64,000 nt of DNA from positions 4,099,899 to 4,163,898 of the forward strand of contig JACAXG010000025.1 in the NCBI GenBank assembly GCA_018881555.1. The letters run 5' to 3'. A model generated the notes under the pieces. It was not told the origin of the DNA. It saw nothing but the letters and a program-made list of their open reading frames with translations, and searched no databases. Below are positions 1 through 13,958 of the stretch, in pieces (the first letter of the stretch is position 1; each line of letters starts with the position of its first letter). This DNA comes from Amblyornis subalaris (lineage: Eukaryota; Chordata; Aves; Passeriformes; Ptilonorhynchidae). The translations under genes and the position numbers were made by a program.

Positions 1-477
1 ATACCAGTATAGCTACAAAAGAGTAAATCTCACACGAACACTTCAAAAACCTTGTACAAGAACCCTACAACCACAAGTGTTTCCTTTTTATATTGAGTGA
101 TGTCTGAAGACAAAAATCCTTTTTCCCTCCTTACTACATTGCCATGCTTTGGGAATACTGGTAATTGAGGGATTCTCTCTTCAAAGCACTTTGCATATCA
201 AAGGAACAGAGCAGCCTGGCAATGTGACAAACGTTTTAGGGGAAACCGGTAGACAAAAACCCCCAGTCAGCTACTGCCAGAGAAAATCTTGCATTGTCTT
301 CCTGAATGTCTCTAAGGAGATTTCAGATTAATCAGCCAAGGAAATCAGGCTGCTTACTGTTATTATTCCTGATGTTATCTTAGTCCAAAAGCCCCCGCCT
401 CGGGCTCACGACCAGGCACACCCCACTCCGGCTGATTTCCAGCATAGCTTGCATTCCAGGCACAAGAAAGGAGATGT

Positions 478-501
478 ACACACACACACACACACACACA
501 C
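478..501. repeat. (AC)12 microsatellite
   Basis: Uninterrupted AC dinucleotide run of 12 units in intergenic DNA. Confidence 0.95.
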
Positions 502-3500
502 GTGGGAAGAACAGAGAAAACGAGAACTCATCAATTTCATCAGCAATAGCTTTTCACACACCAGCAGAAAAGCATTTTGCAAGGCATCATGATCAATGCC
601 TTTTATTTTTATACTGAGGTTGAAAAGTAAAACCCCAGCCCTGGCTGCTGGAACAGAATATTGACATAACCCCCTTCTCTCTGAATCCTAGATTTGACAT
701 GAAAGCTGAATCCCAGGCTTTGGTCCAAGCTTTTGCAGCTAGAGCTGTAATTGCAAACATTACTCAGAGAAACCCAATTTGGGCCAGAACTGGGAACCTC
801 CGATTGCAGGAGGTTTGTATGCCCAGCCCAGGCACCAGCACCCTATTTCCTTACAAAATCTGAGGAAAACTAAAGACACCTATAGCCATGAAATGCCATC
901 TGTGATATTCTTATCCTTTAGCTCTCAGTCTGACATATATGGGGGCTTTTAGCTCTCTGGCAACATACACAAACAATAAACCTAAACATTTCCCCTTCAC
1001 ACCTTCATGCTGCCAGATTTCCTCAGAGCTGTTTCCACCATTCAAAGGAAAACTGGCTAATCATTCCTGAAACAAACCTAAATCCACATTTCCTTTTTCC
1101 TTTGCAAGTCTGAACAGAGCTCTTTTATAGGCAATCATCAAATCTGAATAATCAACTCCATCTGGGGGCACTCAGGCGCTGTTAGCCTGGATGAAGAATT
1201 GAGGATCTTTGTTTGTAAAAGCTTGCCAGAAAATGTCTGTGATTAATTGGCCATTTCTACTTTATCAAATGTCTGTCTCTGGGTATAAATAATAAATATG
1301 TGACATCTCAGAGAACTCAGGATCCAGGGTGATCAGCTGTAATCTCATTCACACCAAAGTGAGTCAGACCTCAGTGCCAGTGAGATTCTCACTCATTGCT
1401 CTGCTCATTCCTTTTTTGGTTAATTCCCCCAAAAAAACAAGCCTGGATTAAATAAGCACACTCTTGGGAAGTAGCAATGAGGGGCCTGCCTTGTGTTTAA
1501 CTTCACTCAATGCCTTTACAAGGCAGCAAGGAAAATGGCTTTCCTGGTTTTTTTACAAGAAGGAATGTATTATCCAGAGAGTTATAGCTGAGACCCAGCT
1601 GCTTATGGCATCTCTGAGCAAATGTAAATGGCTTCGATGTAAAAGTAGCAAGATGACTTGGCCTTTCTCCCTCTTTATCCACAGGGTAAAACTTTGGCTA
1701 AATGCCTGGTGGAAAGAGGAATACCATAGCCATCTGGGATCTAGCCCAAGAGTTTTATTGAAATAGATACATTAAGCAGAGCTTTCTGCAGAAAAATAGA
1801 ATTAACTTTGCAATCATTGCCTATTCTTTGCCTGGGTTCGTACATGAAAGTGGGCACTAACTGCAAACTGAGGAATTATGAACTGAATTTTCTACAGAGA
1901 CAAACAAAGCAGGGCAAAGACACTGTGACACCAATCAGCTTTGTATTTCCACCAGTACAAGCTTGGCAGCAAGCTGGAAGACAAAGTAGATGGGAAGTTG
2001 GCACCCAAAACAAAGCAGAGCTTGGAAGCACATCTGTTAGCATCCTCCTACGCTGGGCTTCGTGAGGTGCACAGTTGTCTCCTCCCAAGAGGCCTTTCCA
2101 AACACCTGCTTGAAAGCACATGCCAAAACTGCAGTTCAGACTAACACTAGTATTTATTATGTCTGTTTAGTGATTTCTGATGGCCCTTCTCACGGGATGC
2201 AAGCCTAACTCGGTCTTTGCTTAGTTGCTTCTGTGGAATACACCTGCAGGGAAAAGATCTCAAAGATCCACTCTCTAAAGCAAAACTGGTCTTTGACTTT
2301 GAGCTTCAGCTGTAAGTCCACAGGGCTTATCCTCTGTCTGTCACTCATAAACACTTGGCACAATACAAAACTGTGCCTTTAATAAACTGGAAAATTATTT
2401 CAAAAAATCCTTTGGGGGTTTAACTGTTCTCATCTGTTGGTCTATCTGCTCTGTCCATTTTCGGTTTAGTTCACACAATGGAAGGAAATGAGCCTCTTAG
2501 GTAACAAAGAAATNACTGCAGTAGGAAAATTAGAAAGCAAAATAGGAAGGATTATACCACACCATCCAACCTTGCCTGAAAACACAGAAGAAAAAGATAG
2601 TAAGGAGAGGGGATGAATTAAGAGAGTATTGATGAGGGTTATGTTGTGCCAGGCACATTCCCACTCAGGGGCTCCTGAATAGTGGCAAATGGGTGGATCA
2701 CAATTAATGCAGGAGCTACTTCAAAGCAGCACACCCAGAACTCCTAATCCCAAACTACCGCAGAGGAGAAATGGCTCCTCAAATCCTTCTGCATGGAGTT
2801 TAGAGACTGAGGCTCCATGTTTGCAGTTCCTCTTCCAAAAACGTTGCTGTTGCTTTTCCCCCTCACTGCCCCCTGCTCCAATTGCTGAATTTACAGCTTC
2901 TTCTTTCCCATTCCTTTCTCTTCTCCAGACTACGCAGTGACTACTCATTTCTCAGGCAGGAAAAACACCCCTTCCACTGGCTGTCATGCACGAGAAGAGG
3001 CCTTATCAAGTGCCACAGAGAGCGAAAGCAGGAAATCACAAGCCAGCTGTGTTTACAACCCCTTTTCCCCAATGTGGTATTTACCTTTTTCACACTATCA
3101 GGGAATCACCGTTCATAATNGCACTCTTCTGTAGTCTGCATATACTGTCCTGTAAAATTGCTGCCCATCCAGTAGTTCTTCCACCTGCTGTTTGTTATTC
3201 CTGATGAACTGAATGGCATATTTGTCTAGCAAGCTGAATCCTGGTTTCTTTCTGCTTTCAGTCCATTTATGAAACTTGCACTGATAATTTTTTAAATTTT
3301 AAACCTCTCAGCCATTGTGCTTGCCACTTCTCTCACTTCAGTGACATTTCCAGATTTCATAATCACCATTTTGTCTCCAGCCATGTCATGAAAGAACAGT
3401 GCTCAGCCCCAAATGGCCAGTCCTGGGAATAATCAGTTCTAGATATATCATGCTACCTGCTTTTTCAGCTATTTTATCATANACCAAAATACACAACACT

Positions 3501-3551
3501 TCCCAGCCTCCATATGAGAATGTCATTTAAAACAGCATCAAAACCTTATTT

Positions 3552-3571
3552 AAAACAAAACAAAACAAAAC
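3552..3571. repeat. (AAAAC)n short tandem repeat
   Basis: Four AAAAC-type units in a row, possibly the decayed poly(A) tail of an old retroposon; no body of such an element is recognisable beside it. Confidence 0.8.
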
Positions 3572-6500
3572 GAGAAACAAAAGGGGTGATGACTTAACAC
3601 CATTTGTCCTTCAAAAAACGCTGGTTTTCATTTCACTTATTATTTTCTGAGTACCTATTAAAGGTTTAATCATTTGCTATGCTACTTTCCAGTATTTGGA
3701 ACACAAATAGTCTATAACTGCCTGACATCTCTACCCTCTCTCATCCCTTTTCAAAGTAGATGCTATATTTGTAATCTCACGCATCTTTTCAAGGGAAATC
3801 ATTAATGCTTGCTTTAGCCAGATTAATATTCGCCTTGGATGGAATTCACCTGGCTCAGTTGATTTGAAAACATCTCCACTGTTTAAGCACTTTCTGACAT
3901 TTCCTGTTTTATCTCTAATCACTTTTTGCTGCTAGTGTTAATTGTGTTGCTGCCTGATTGCAGATGACCTTTGTAAATGGACAGTCTTCCACAGCTGTCA
4001 ATTATTTAATTAGCTCAAAAGGCAGAAGCATATGCTGTGGGTCCAAAGGTTTCATCTCAGCTGACTCTCATGTCACTGTCAGAGGAGTCTATAGAATGTA
4101 ATTTCTTTCTATTTATTTATTTAATGTATTTTTCAGTAAATAGTAAAGACAACATTAAAGTTGCAAAAGTCTAGCTCCAAAATAAAAGGAAATTCTGACG
4201 TTAGAGTTTCTCTTGCAACCTTAACCAAGTATTTCTCTATGCTATGATACAGGCTCAACTACAGGAGCAGGTACTTTTTGTCCTGCAATGTCATAATCTA
4301 TTTCAATACATATTGGGATAAAATTAGGGCTGTGCACTAAAGGAGTCATGAGACTCTTGCCTTATTTGTTACAAAAATTGGGAGACATAGAGTGAAAGAG
4401 AAAATTCTTATCATTATGGTTACTGAATGGCATTTTAAGAATTAAACTCTCTAGTTTTGTTCAGCATGTTGCCTGTAATCTGATTTACAAATCACTTGAA
4501 CCAAGTCTCTCACCAGTAAGCACTGGTTGTGGGAATCATGTTTTCTTTAGTGCTCAGTTTGAGATAAATCAGATCTGCGTAAGTGTTGAGCACTCGCAGG
4601 TGTTCGTGAATGGAGCTTCACTTTCAACACAGAAAATGCCTTATTATGCTGAATGTTCAAAAAAAAAAAAATCAGCTGCAAGGCATCTCAGAGGGGCACT
4701 GAGATTTCTTAGATTTTTATATCTTTAAAAATATTGTGCCTTTGTTGCCACATGTTAGCTTATCAGCATTTATGTCACATGATATTGGAAAAAATCCCCC
4801 AAAAGTATCTTTGAGAAGTATTTATATGTTATAGTGGCATGTATTATTGAGAGATTGCTTTGCACGATGTGTGCAAATGGGGTTTGGCCACACTTTCAAA
4901 CATAAAGACAAACCAAAATGCTCTATTGGCTGCTCATTAAATATTTTCTCATGCCCCACTATAAAAGTCTGGCAAGCCAGAGAAAGAATAGCATGAACTC
5001 CTGTGGATAAAGATTGTTCCAGATTGCATACTTACAACGTAAGGGAGGAAGGGATTAATTTTATAGTCATATATTAAAAATTAGCATGACATAACTTCCT
5101 TGTATCTTCCATTGCAATTTCTTGGTGTGTAGACTTCTTCGGATGCATTTCTAAAGCAGAAAAGAAAAATACTGCAGCGGGCTTTTATCCCTGTTTTTCA
5201 GTTCAGCCACTGGAGGGCAACGTGATCCCAGTCACCAGGCAGAGGCCGCCCTGCAGCCCGCAGGGTTAGGGAGCGTCACCCAGCAAGCACCGCCGAACCG
5301 CGGAGGAATTTCTGCATAAGGGTATGGCAGAAATTAGGCAATAATAGCAGCAAAAAGCATATGCTCTTCCATTGTACTTTTTTGGAAGATAGATTTTCAA
5401 ATTTCTTCCTACATCTAAAATCTGGGTTTCTGTTTAGGATTGCTTCACAAATTCTAAATCCGTGGATTAGCCGAAGGATTTCTGCAGGCAGCGATGCAAG
5501 GGCCAGTCAGCCTGGTATCACGAGAGGTGAAATGCTTCCCTCTGCTAAGTGACTGAAAACCTGAGACATGTTTCTACACTTAAAACAACTCTGGCAGACT
5601 TTTCTGGATTAGTTGTTAAATCTGTTACAACAGATTATTTGTTTACTACATTTTATAGGACTATCAACCNTGTAGGGTCTGATTTTCTGTAAAATGAATA
5701 GAAATAGTTGGGCTCAACTGAACTCCAGAGCACCTGGGATCCTGGAGAAGACCGGAGATATCATGTCAGTTATGTTTGCTTTGGGGAAAGCGACAGCCCG
5801 CCAAACCGGTATCAAATAGTGTTTGGAAAAGTCTTAAAGCCAGTGTTTTAGGAAGAAGTGGTAAATACAAAGTGGCTGCTGCTGTTTCAGATGGGGTTAT
5901 CGCACAAGCGGAATCTCATCCACCTTGTGCTCCACGTGCCCTTTGTTTCACAGTCTGTATCACACCGCTGCCCGTGCAGTGTCTTTGTTTGCAGCCATTA
6001 GCAACCCAGCTGTGTTTGCAGCGTCTCTGGAAAGCGCTTTCATGCAGCAGGATTGTTCAGGACAAGCTAGCTGGGATAACTCTCTGTGTGAAGGATTTGC
6101 TTTGTGGATGCACAAGGATAAGCCTTTAGTATCCTCCCCGTTTCATCCTGCCCCCGCCAGCATCGTGCACGTTTGCATGCACGCACATACACGCGCTGGC
6201 TAATAATCTAATTTAATCCGCACAGCACAGGATTTTGTTCCTTATCCATCCAACTGTGGGAGGGGATGAGGAGTCTTCAGCTGCCAAACAAGGCTCTTTC
6301 CGAGGTGAGAGAGAGAATCCCATTTTAAATTTCTATGTTTGCCTGCACCTGGAAGCAGATTGAAATCAGACTGAAAGGATGAAATTTCGGCTCTTTCGAA
6401 AAATATTGGTTTGAACTGCACTTTCAAAATGGAGCACTGCAGCGTGGAGGACGGGACGTCATGTTTTAAATCTTTTAATTCTTGTGAGTTTCCAGTTTGC

Positions 6501-9500
6501 ACATCTTTGGGGGACAAAGCAGCAATGTGAAGGAGGGAGCTGCTATTTGAGAGGAAAGAAGCGATTAGGTTTGGTTTTTATTTGTGCAAATTGGTGCTAA
6601 GCCATGACACTAGCAGATACGTGGCAGTGTCAGATACAGAGGCAGGGGAGGAATAATTTCAAGTTTTCCCTGTCAGTTATTTTTTGCAGGAATTCCTTGG
6701 GAGGAAGGGAGTCGTCAAGATAACAATGATTTCTGCAGCTTTTTTGTACTAGACATTCAAGGCAGACATTAAAATTTTTATAACTTTCTATTGAAATAAA
6801 TGGCAAGTTTATCCATCAAAAGAGACTTGGTTTTAGGGTGGAATTGGAGCCTCAGAGCAATCCTGCTGTAATCATGGGGCTGGCTGGAGTCACCACCATG
6901 ACATGAAACTTTTGCCTTGGAGCCTGTTTCGATATTAGAGTCCATCACTCCAGCAGTGTTTAATCGCATTAGAGAGGAGCCAGTGCTATTATCACTGTGA
7001 GTCACTGAAGGCAGCTCCACCAACACATATTTGGGGAGAACTGAGATGTCATTTAGCAATGACACTATATGTGCCCTGGGATGATACTGCTCATTATATT
7101 AAATATTTCACGTTTTTCTTTACGACATGCAGATACGAGGTATTATTTCTGCTCTTTCCTTAAGTCACAGAGGAGCTCATTTGAATAAATTAATGAAGGT
7201 TAAATTGCTTGTGTTTATTAATTCTACACACCACTTTTACATGGTTAGTGTGTTAAGGAAAATCTCCATTATGATGGAAGGATATTCTAGTAATTGCCTG
7301 TAATTATAAGGGCATCTCACTACAAATACATCTAAGTACATCATTAGAAACTGACACTTCCATACTTTAGGACAAGTAATGTATTTTAGAAAGAAAGACT
7401 CAATAAAAGGCATGCTCTCCTTAGGCTGACTATCCCAGGAGCTGTTGGATTCATGCCCAGCACTGACATGGTAAAAGACATTCAGTTTATTTATGATATT
7501 TGGGGTTGTTCGGATCACAACTGCAGGTTATTCAGATAATCAGGCTAGAATAAATTAAGCTATATTTGTGTTATATCCCAATGAGCCAGTTTCCTGGTAT
7601 TTTGTAGTAGAAAGAATTGATTCCCTTACTTTATCACCATAGGAGCAGAAAGAATTTAGTGTATATATGAAGGTAGTCAAAGGCACCTTCAAATATATTG
7701 CTCTTAATATACATTACTGGTGGAGGAACTTGTAACAAGCCAAGCTCTGGGGAAACATGTTGCCTGGGAGGTGGGGTTTTATCCTATTTGCAGGCAGAAC
7801 ATAATATCAGGTTCAACAGATTCATCCTTTCTTACCCTGTGAAGTTAAGTTTCCACCTGGAAGAAACATCTGGGAAAAGGAGCCCTAAGACAGGGAGATC
7901 ACATCTAAGATTTGTATCTTGAGGGGCTCCAGGTCAAATTCATCCATGGTATATGTAATTCCAATGGATGCAAACCACAGTGGGTTTTAGCTGCTGTACT
8001 CTGGGGGCAAGGTTTTATGTTTCAGCACACTAAAAGCAAGGGCATTTTTTTAACACAGGGAAAAATGCATTGTTGGCTTGACTCAGGCATTCTCCGTATT
8101 CTAATGCATTCTGACAGACTTCAGCTACCGTGTAATGACATGAAATTAGGAAAACTCAAACTTAATGGAACTGGGTGACCAAGGGGGATACATGAGAGAC
8201 CCTCAAGCCTCGTTTCTCTGGGCTGCTTGTTTGCATGCAATCACACTTCACCTGCTAGGTGAAAGGATGTTTAGGGGGCTTTTTGAACCCCCTGGCAATT
8301 TACCTGGATCAAACACACAACACCAAGCCCTCCCTCATCATTAAGTGGCTGCCTGTTGGAAGAGAAATCATGCTTTAGTAGCTAAGACAAGCAAGCATGA
8401 TGTCCCTTCTAATTCACCAAATTAATTGAAAAGTTGTGTTTCCAAGTGGATTAGGCCCCTGAATTTGCTTCAACCCCTCTCTTTGTGAGTTCCATTTCAG
8501 GGAATAACTGTGCATGGACTAATCTACTCAGAAATGAAAACACGTTAATAAAACTGCCTTTACATTGCCGAGTGTTTGGAAAGAGGAAGGGCACTGATCC
8601 CACAGATAATTCACTGCCTGGGACAAAAAGGCCTTGCATAAATTTTAAGCAAAATTTTGTCCATCACAGCGCAGGACTGTGGGCTGTACATCCTTATTTT
8701 CTCTCTGTAATGCTAGTGGAATTGCATGCTTCAGTGTGCAAGAGCACACTGGAGTGGCTTTTCTAAACCAGAGGTTGCAGCTTCTAAACGTTACCCGTGG
8801 GAGTGGTTACATGGATCCATGGTGCAACCTCTGCTGATAATCTTAGAGAGGAATTGCAGGATCCTGGCCTTAGGATTCAAAGCACTGGCCCAAGGGAATA
8901 GAAGGGTGAATTTGAGGGACTAATTGTGGATAAAAGCACATTCATGCTGTGGTTGTTTCAGTCCTCAAAGGAACTGAAAGGAGTGGGTAAGTCAGCAGGC
9001 AGAATTAGCACCTTCTCTTCCCCTGGTGAGATACATGGTGCAGTCATACAGGTGTGTTTTGCCTCATGTGAAGGTCTTCAATAGGAGTCTCTCACACTGT
9101 TAACTATTATCTTATAAAATGATTACCTTGTACCTCACAAGTGAGAACTGCAAAGGCTAATGAGCTAATTCTCTGGGCCCACTACCTCCATCTCACCCTG
9201 CCACTCCAGGAAGCTGACTGCCCTTCACTATGTTCTTCAGTGGAGGTGGGAAGTCCTCAACATACATCTGCCACACAGGGAATTCTGTTTTCCCTTTGGC
9301 AGTGTTTGCAGCAGGTATCAAATTAAAAGCACCTTCCTGCTATTTCCAGTTGTTGCACTGCCAGTTTGAGGAAGTCACCTGCAGGTAGCCTTTTGGCTCA
9401 AAGAGCTATTACACAACAGTAATGTGCTAGCCCTCAGCTAGGAATTTCATTTGGGTTTTCTGAAGATCCAGCTCTCCTTCTTAGAAGAAAGAAGATTTCA

Positions 9501-10079
9501 AGTAAGTGTTTTTCCTGTGCTAGCAGGAGGGTAGGACTGTAATAAGACCGTGTGGGAGAGCACCGACGGTGTCATTTAATATTCAGACACCTTGAAGAAC
9601 TGTACTGGTGGATTCTTCTTTGTCTTATCAAAGACATGCCTGAAGTACCCAAGGGTTTTAAGAAACCTTCCCAGCAGAGCTGTAAATAGCAGCTCCAAGT
9701 CACAGACACACAGACCACGTTTGTAGAGGTTAGAGTACTTTCTATTTTGGTATAGAAGCATGTCTCTCCCTATAGGTCCTTGTGGGTAGAGGTAAACAGA
9801 TACCCGATGAGTGAAATTAAATAAAAAAGTTTTCATTTGTGAGCTATGAAGTAAAAACAAAGAACCCAGGACTCAGAGATATGACAATTCTGGATAGGCA
9901 TTGGTTAACAAGGGGTAGAACTGAGACCCATTTTAGACACACTTTGAAGTGGATCTTCACAAATAATGAATTCTAATCAATTATCATCATAGAAGGACTG
10001 TGTCCATCCCACAGCACTGTTTTTAACACAAAGTCAAGCAGAAACATGAGCGCAACACACTTGTAAAGCCACACATATC

Positions 10080-10085
10080 TTTATT
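10080..10085 (-). terminator. TMEM169: candidate distal poly(A) signal (AATAAA, minus strand), TMEM169
   Basis: The plus strand reads TTTATT, so the minus strand carries AATAAA. In the direction of minus transcription it is followed at once by a GU-rich stretch (about 10079-10050), the usual layout of a cleavage site. It lies about 3.25 kb past the TMEM169 stop, an acceptable 3' UTR length. Assignment to TMEM169 is inferred from strand and distance. Confidence 0.35.
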
Positions 10086-10156
10086 CTCCACCCAGGCCAG
10101 CAAGGATGGGAAAAGGGTATGCAATTAAAAATAACAATCAGCAAACACACACTATC

Positions 10157-10162
10157 TTTATT
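10157..10162 (-). terminator. TMEM169: candidate poly(A) signal (AATAAA, minus strand), TMEM169
   Basis: Second minus-strand AATAAA, 77 bases before the one at 10080. It is followed by a run of GT dinucleotides (10153-10140 read on the minus strand), typical of a downstream GU-rich element. The two could serve as alternative ends for one long 3' UTR. Confidence 0.35.
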
Positions 10163-13100
10163 TTAAAAAAACATCCAGACTAGAGCAGCCAGAAACACAC
10201 TCAACATCAGAATAACTGGAATTCCTTGCAGCTTGACAGTGGCACATAAGCAGAAATTACTTGTGAGTCTCTGAAAGCAGGGTAGAACAAGACAAAAACT
10301 TGTGCTTTTTTTTTATTACAACAATTGANAATGATTATATATTTTGCAACAGGCAAACTGCTACAGAGGATAATGGGCAAGAGAGAAAGCTATCTGGAGT
10401 TGTTTAGAGAAAAGTTTGAATTAAACTTTTACAAATAGCACCAGAACTAACCCCAAGCTTAAAATAGCCCCCACCAAAATCAATGACAGAACGCCTTGAA
10501 TTTAGCAGGAGCTAAGGCAAGCTTAGTTAAGTGTAAAGAAGTAGAAAACACATGATGGATTGTCCCAGTAAATCCCCCAAAATGTGATGTCCAAACCCAG
10601 AAGCACAGCTGCCACTGCAGAGGGAGGGTACTATGACTCCTCTGATGCTCCTTTATGTCTACATAGCCGTAAGAGGCACAGATTTGGTTTTGTCTCCACT
10701 CCAGCGGGCTGTTAGCAATACTGAAAGCAAATCTTGCAGCTCAGCAGACATTTCACATGGCTGTATTCTGTAATGAGCTAGTATTTATCATTCAAGCCCT
10801 CTGTAAGCTGAAGGCTCTTTGTGCTACTGACCCCAGCCTCTCGTCTAGCCTTGAACAGCTGCTGTTTGGCAGTGACAGCTGAATTGGGTTTTCTCCCTCT
10901 GCAGCAAAGCACACTTGCCAGCCATCCTTTCCCCAAACTTGTTTGCTGCATGTTGGGGCCAAAATACACAATCCACTCCTTTCATGCCAGCAGTGTCCCT
11001 TTAGGCAAAGCGTGAGAACACTTGCCAGCGGACCTTCCTTCTCCTTAATGCTTGTTAAGCATCCCTTCTTCCCACCCTCCAGCCATGTGGGAGCCTGCGA
11101 TTTCCATGTGGGGCAGTATTAAGCAGAGTGGCTGCGCTGGGTCACTACAGACTGCCAGCACTGGCATGGCTTATCCTCAGCATCTCCATTATTTCAGAGA
11201 CGTATCAGCCTGCCTGATTGGCACAGCCGTGTTGAAAGGCATTTCACTGCTTGAACCAGTCCCAGGCATGTATCAGCGTCTTTGAATCACACTAAACTAC
11301 CTCATATTGTCTCACAGGTTGGGGTCTATTTTATTTTTTTTTTTTCTGGAAGTTGGTCATTGCCTTGAAAGACTTCCTCAGTAAAAACTGACAGCAGGAG
11401 GCAGCAAACACAGCCCGGCTGCACCTGTGCCCAGCGAGCACCTCTGCTTTGTCGGTAAAATGTGGGGCCAAGCCTGCTCTTGATATTTGGCTTGTACATT
11501 ATTCACACTGTTAAACCTCCAGCCAGTGCTAAGAGGCTTCTTTGACTGTGCCGCCCAGGAACCAAGGATGCAGCAGGGACTACTTATTTCTCACTGTCAG
11601 GCCTAGAGGATCGGGTGGACTTGTTTATACATCACCAGTTCCCAGATGTTCTAAACAGGACAGTCAGTGCAGTCTTGAGCTTAACCTTAAAATGCAGGAC
11701 AAAGCATTAGTTCCAGTGAAATCCAGCTTCTGAATGCTTCTTTTTACCATCCTAAAACTAGAGCAGTTCCCCCTCTGGTAGGGAGACTGGGGAAGTGGAA
11801 CACCTACACAGACATGAGTGACTGTGCAGCTGACGGACTGCACACCACACCTCACCTACCTACATGCATGCAAATGGTGGGCTCCTGTGGGCTGGGGCTC
11901 AGAGAGACTTTCCAGCAGCACCAGCTGAACTGGAGCACTCAGAAAATCAAGCATGTTTCAGACATGTAACTCAGCCCCCATTAGAATCCGCTATACCTCT
12001 CTTTTATTTTGCTCATGTCCTTCTTAGGCCAAAACCCCAACAGTCAATCGAGAAAAAAAGAACTTTTCTGCTAGTCATTTTTTTCAAAGAGAGAAAATGA
12101 ACATGTTTCCACCCTATGGTGGCCACCTCAGTCTGGTCAAGGAGCCCCCTATGATGCCATGCAAAGTCCAAAAAGAAGGGAAACCCATTATGAAAGTGAG
12201 ACATGAAGGGAGGAGGATGTAGGATCCATTTCTCTTCCATACAATTAACCAGGAAGACGGGCGACGGAGGGAAGGCGACACAGATTTCCAGAGCTCAGGC
12301 ACTAATAGACATGAACTCCTGGACTCCCCCATTCTGAAAGGGGAGGTCCAACAGCTCTTCCGTAAGAGCAACTCGAAAACCAGAATGACTTGTTTCAGTG
12401 AGACCTTGCCATTCCAAGCACCTTCAGCTCCACCTCCCTAAATCCAGGTGCTGCCATCCGCACCTGCATTGCAGTGAGATGCAAACTGATGGCCCCTTCC
12501 TCAGAGCAGGAGTTTCCTTCCTGTTTGCACTGCACACTGTGTATGACTCCTGTAGCTCATCCCCTTCTAGCCGTTCACGTATCAAGAGATCCACTGCAGG
12601 TGTGTCCCAAGCACCTGTCTGTGCACCTGCAGCCACCTGAAGATGCTTGGTGACAGCCCCATCAGGTCCCCACACACCGCATTACAAAGCAAGCCCTGCT
12701 CTTTCATGGCGTGCTGGGGGTGTTTCAGGTCAGTGTAGAACTCACATGCCTTTGCTGGCAGCTATGCTGCCCTCTCCCGCTGTTCCAGTGGTCTGTGACA
12801 CTGGACTCTGACAGTGTCTAACCAGTCAGCCTGCCTAAGTTGGCTGCATTTGTTGGAAGGACTGGAAAACAGCAGGAACATCACACATTTTGCAATTTAA
12901 CCTTCACCTCTGAAAGGGTTCCTATCTCTTGAAGTTCATCCCCTGAGCAGAGACTTCTTTTCACTGGGTCACAGGTCACTGCTATGTCCTATTTCTGAAA
13001 AGTAAAGTCTAACTTGACAGAAGTGGACCTCGCATAATGTATCGCTGCCACTCCTTGAACAGTCTGAGCCGTGCAGACCTGGATTTTCTTACCATTCCCA

Positions 13101-13335
13101 GAAGCTGTAATTGGCTACAATACATGACAAATCCTTGGAAAGCCATGCACCTCCCCACCCAGAGCATGTGAAGCTAGCATTCTTGCAATCTGTGACATTT
13201 AAAGAGGACTCCCAGCCCAATATTTTATTCATTAAGTTTGTGTTTAAATATATATATATTTTTAAAAAATCAGTGTGTTATTTTCTAGGTGAAAACCACT
13301 CACATATGATCAAAATAGTCATCCAGGACAAAGGC
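10163..13335 (-). other. TMEM169: probable 3' UTR of TMEM169
   Basis: No coding sequence is seen between the TMEM169 stop codon and the minus-strand poly(A) signals near 10.1 kb. A long 3' UTR is the simplest reading, but it may end much earlier, at the AATAAA about 107 bases past the stop. The extent is inferred only; transcript data would settle it. Confidence 0.35.
13224..13229 (-). terminator. TMEM169: candidate proximal poly(A) signal (AATAAA, minus strand), TMEM169
   Basis: Minus-strand AATAAA about 107 bases beyond the TMEM169 stop codon. Use here would give a very short 3' UTR. No strong GU-rich element follows directly, so it is less convincing than the pair near 10.1 kb. Confidence 0.3.
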
Positions 13336-13958
13336 TCAGACTGCTGAGGTCTCAACCCCCTGTGCAGAGCTCTTGCCAGAGAGACTACCTGAGATATTGT
13401 CAGAATCTAGGAGCTCCACAATGCTGTATGGAGAACAATCTTCCAAGCCCAGCTTGCTGCAGAGCCAGCCACAGAAGCCCTTCTCCATGTCCCTGACAGC
13501 GTGCCACCAGTTCCCAAAGGACCACGCTACCTGGGCTACAGCTGAATACAGGCCTAGGGAGAAAGAAACAACCATAATTATAATTGGATAGAAGATAATC
13601 AAAAAGGGACAAAAGGTGATTTTGTGCCAGAAGGTCCTCTCTTCATTGTACACCAAGAAGATGTTGTACCATGTAATGGTTCCATAGTAGAATGAAACCA
13701 CNAAGGACACTACAAAAATGAACGGGAGGCAGATGATGGTCCAGAGGACAATGTGGGGTCCTCTGTCCAATCCAACGTCACATTTCTTCTTCTTCTCAGG
13801 CACGTCCTCTTTAGGAGGTTCCTTTGATTTAGCCAGTTCCTGGAGCTCTTTGTCCGTTAGTGTGACATGGATGTCCACCATCTGACCCTTCTTCTTTCCC
13901 CTGGTGATTGTTCCAGTCAAGGTGACATATCGGCTGTCTAAAGGCATGTTCCAGACAC
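13336..13958 (-). CDS. TMEM169: TMEM169 last coding exon (residues 91-297)
   Basis: Encodes the conserved core and both membrane helices. The acceptor AG is at 13960-13959. Open sequence continues upstream to 14124 on the minus strand, but those residues do not fit the family and lie within the intron. The stop codon is at 13338-13336. Confidence 0.93.

Larger units (their letters stand above)
1..10060. other. intergenic DNA left of TMEM169, no gene recognised
   Basis: No open frame here resembles a known protein, and none has the codon pattern, length or splice-site pairing of a real exon. In human the next gene beyond TMEM169 is XRCC5, which would lie on the minus strand to the left; none of its coding exons was recognised, so it probably starts beyond the window. 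What is visible is AT-rich unique sequence, an (AC)12 microsatellite, an (AAAAC)n run, a poly(A) tract near 4661, and one small GC-rich patch near 5200-5310. Some low-CpG stretches (for example 1100-1320 and 6540-7220) look like conserved noncoding DNA, but this cannot be tested without an alignment. Confidence 0.6.
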
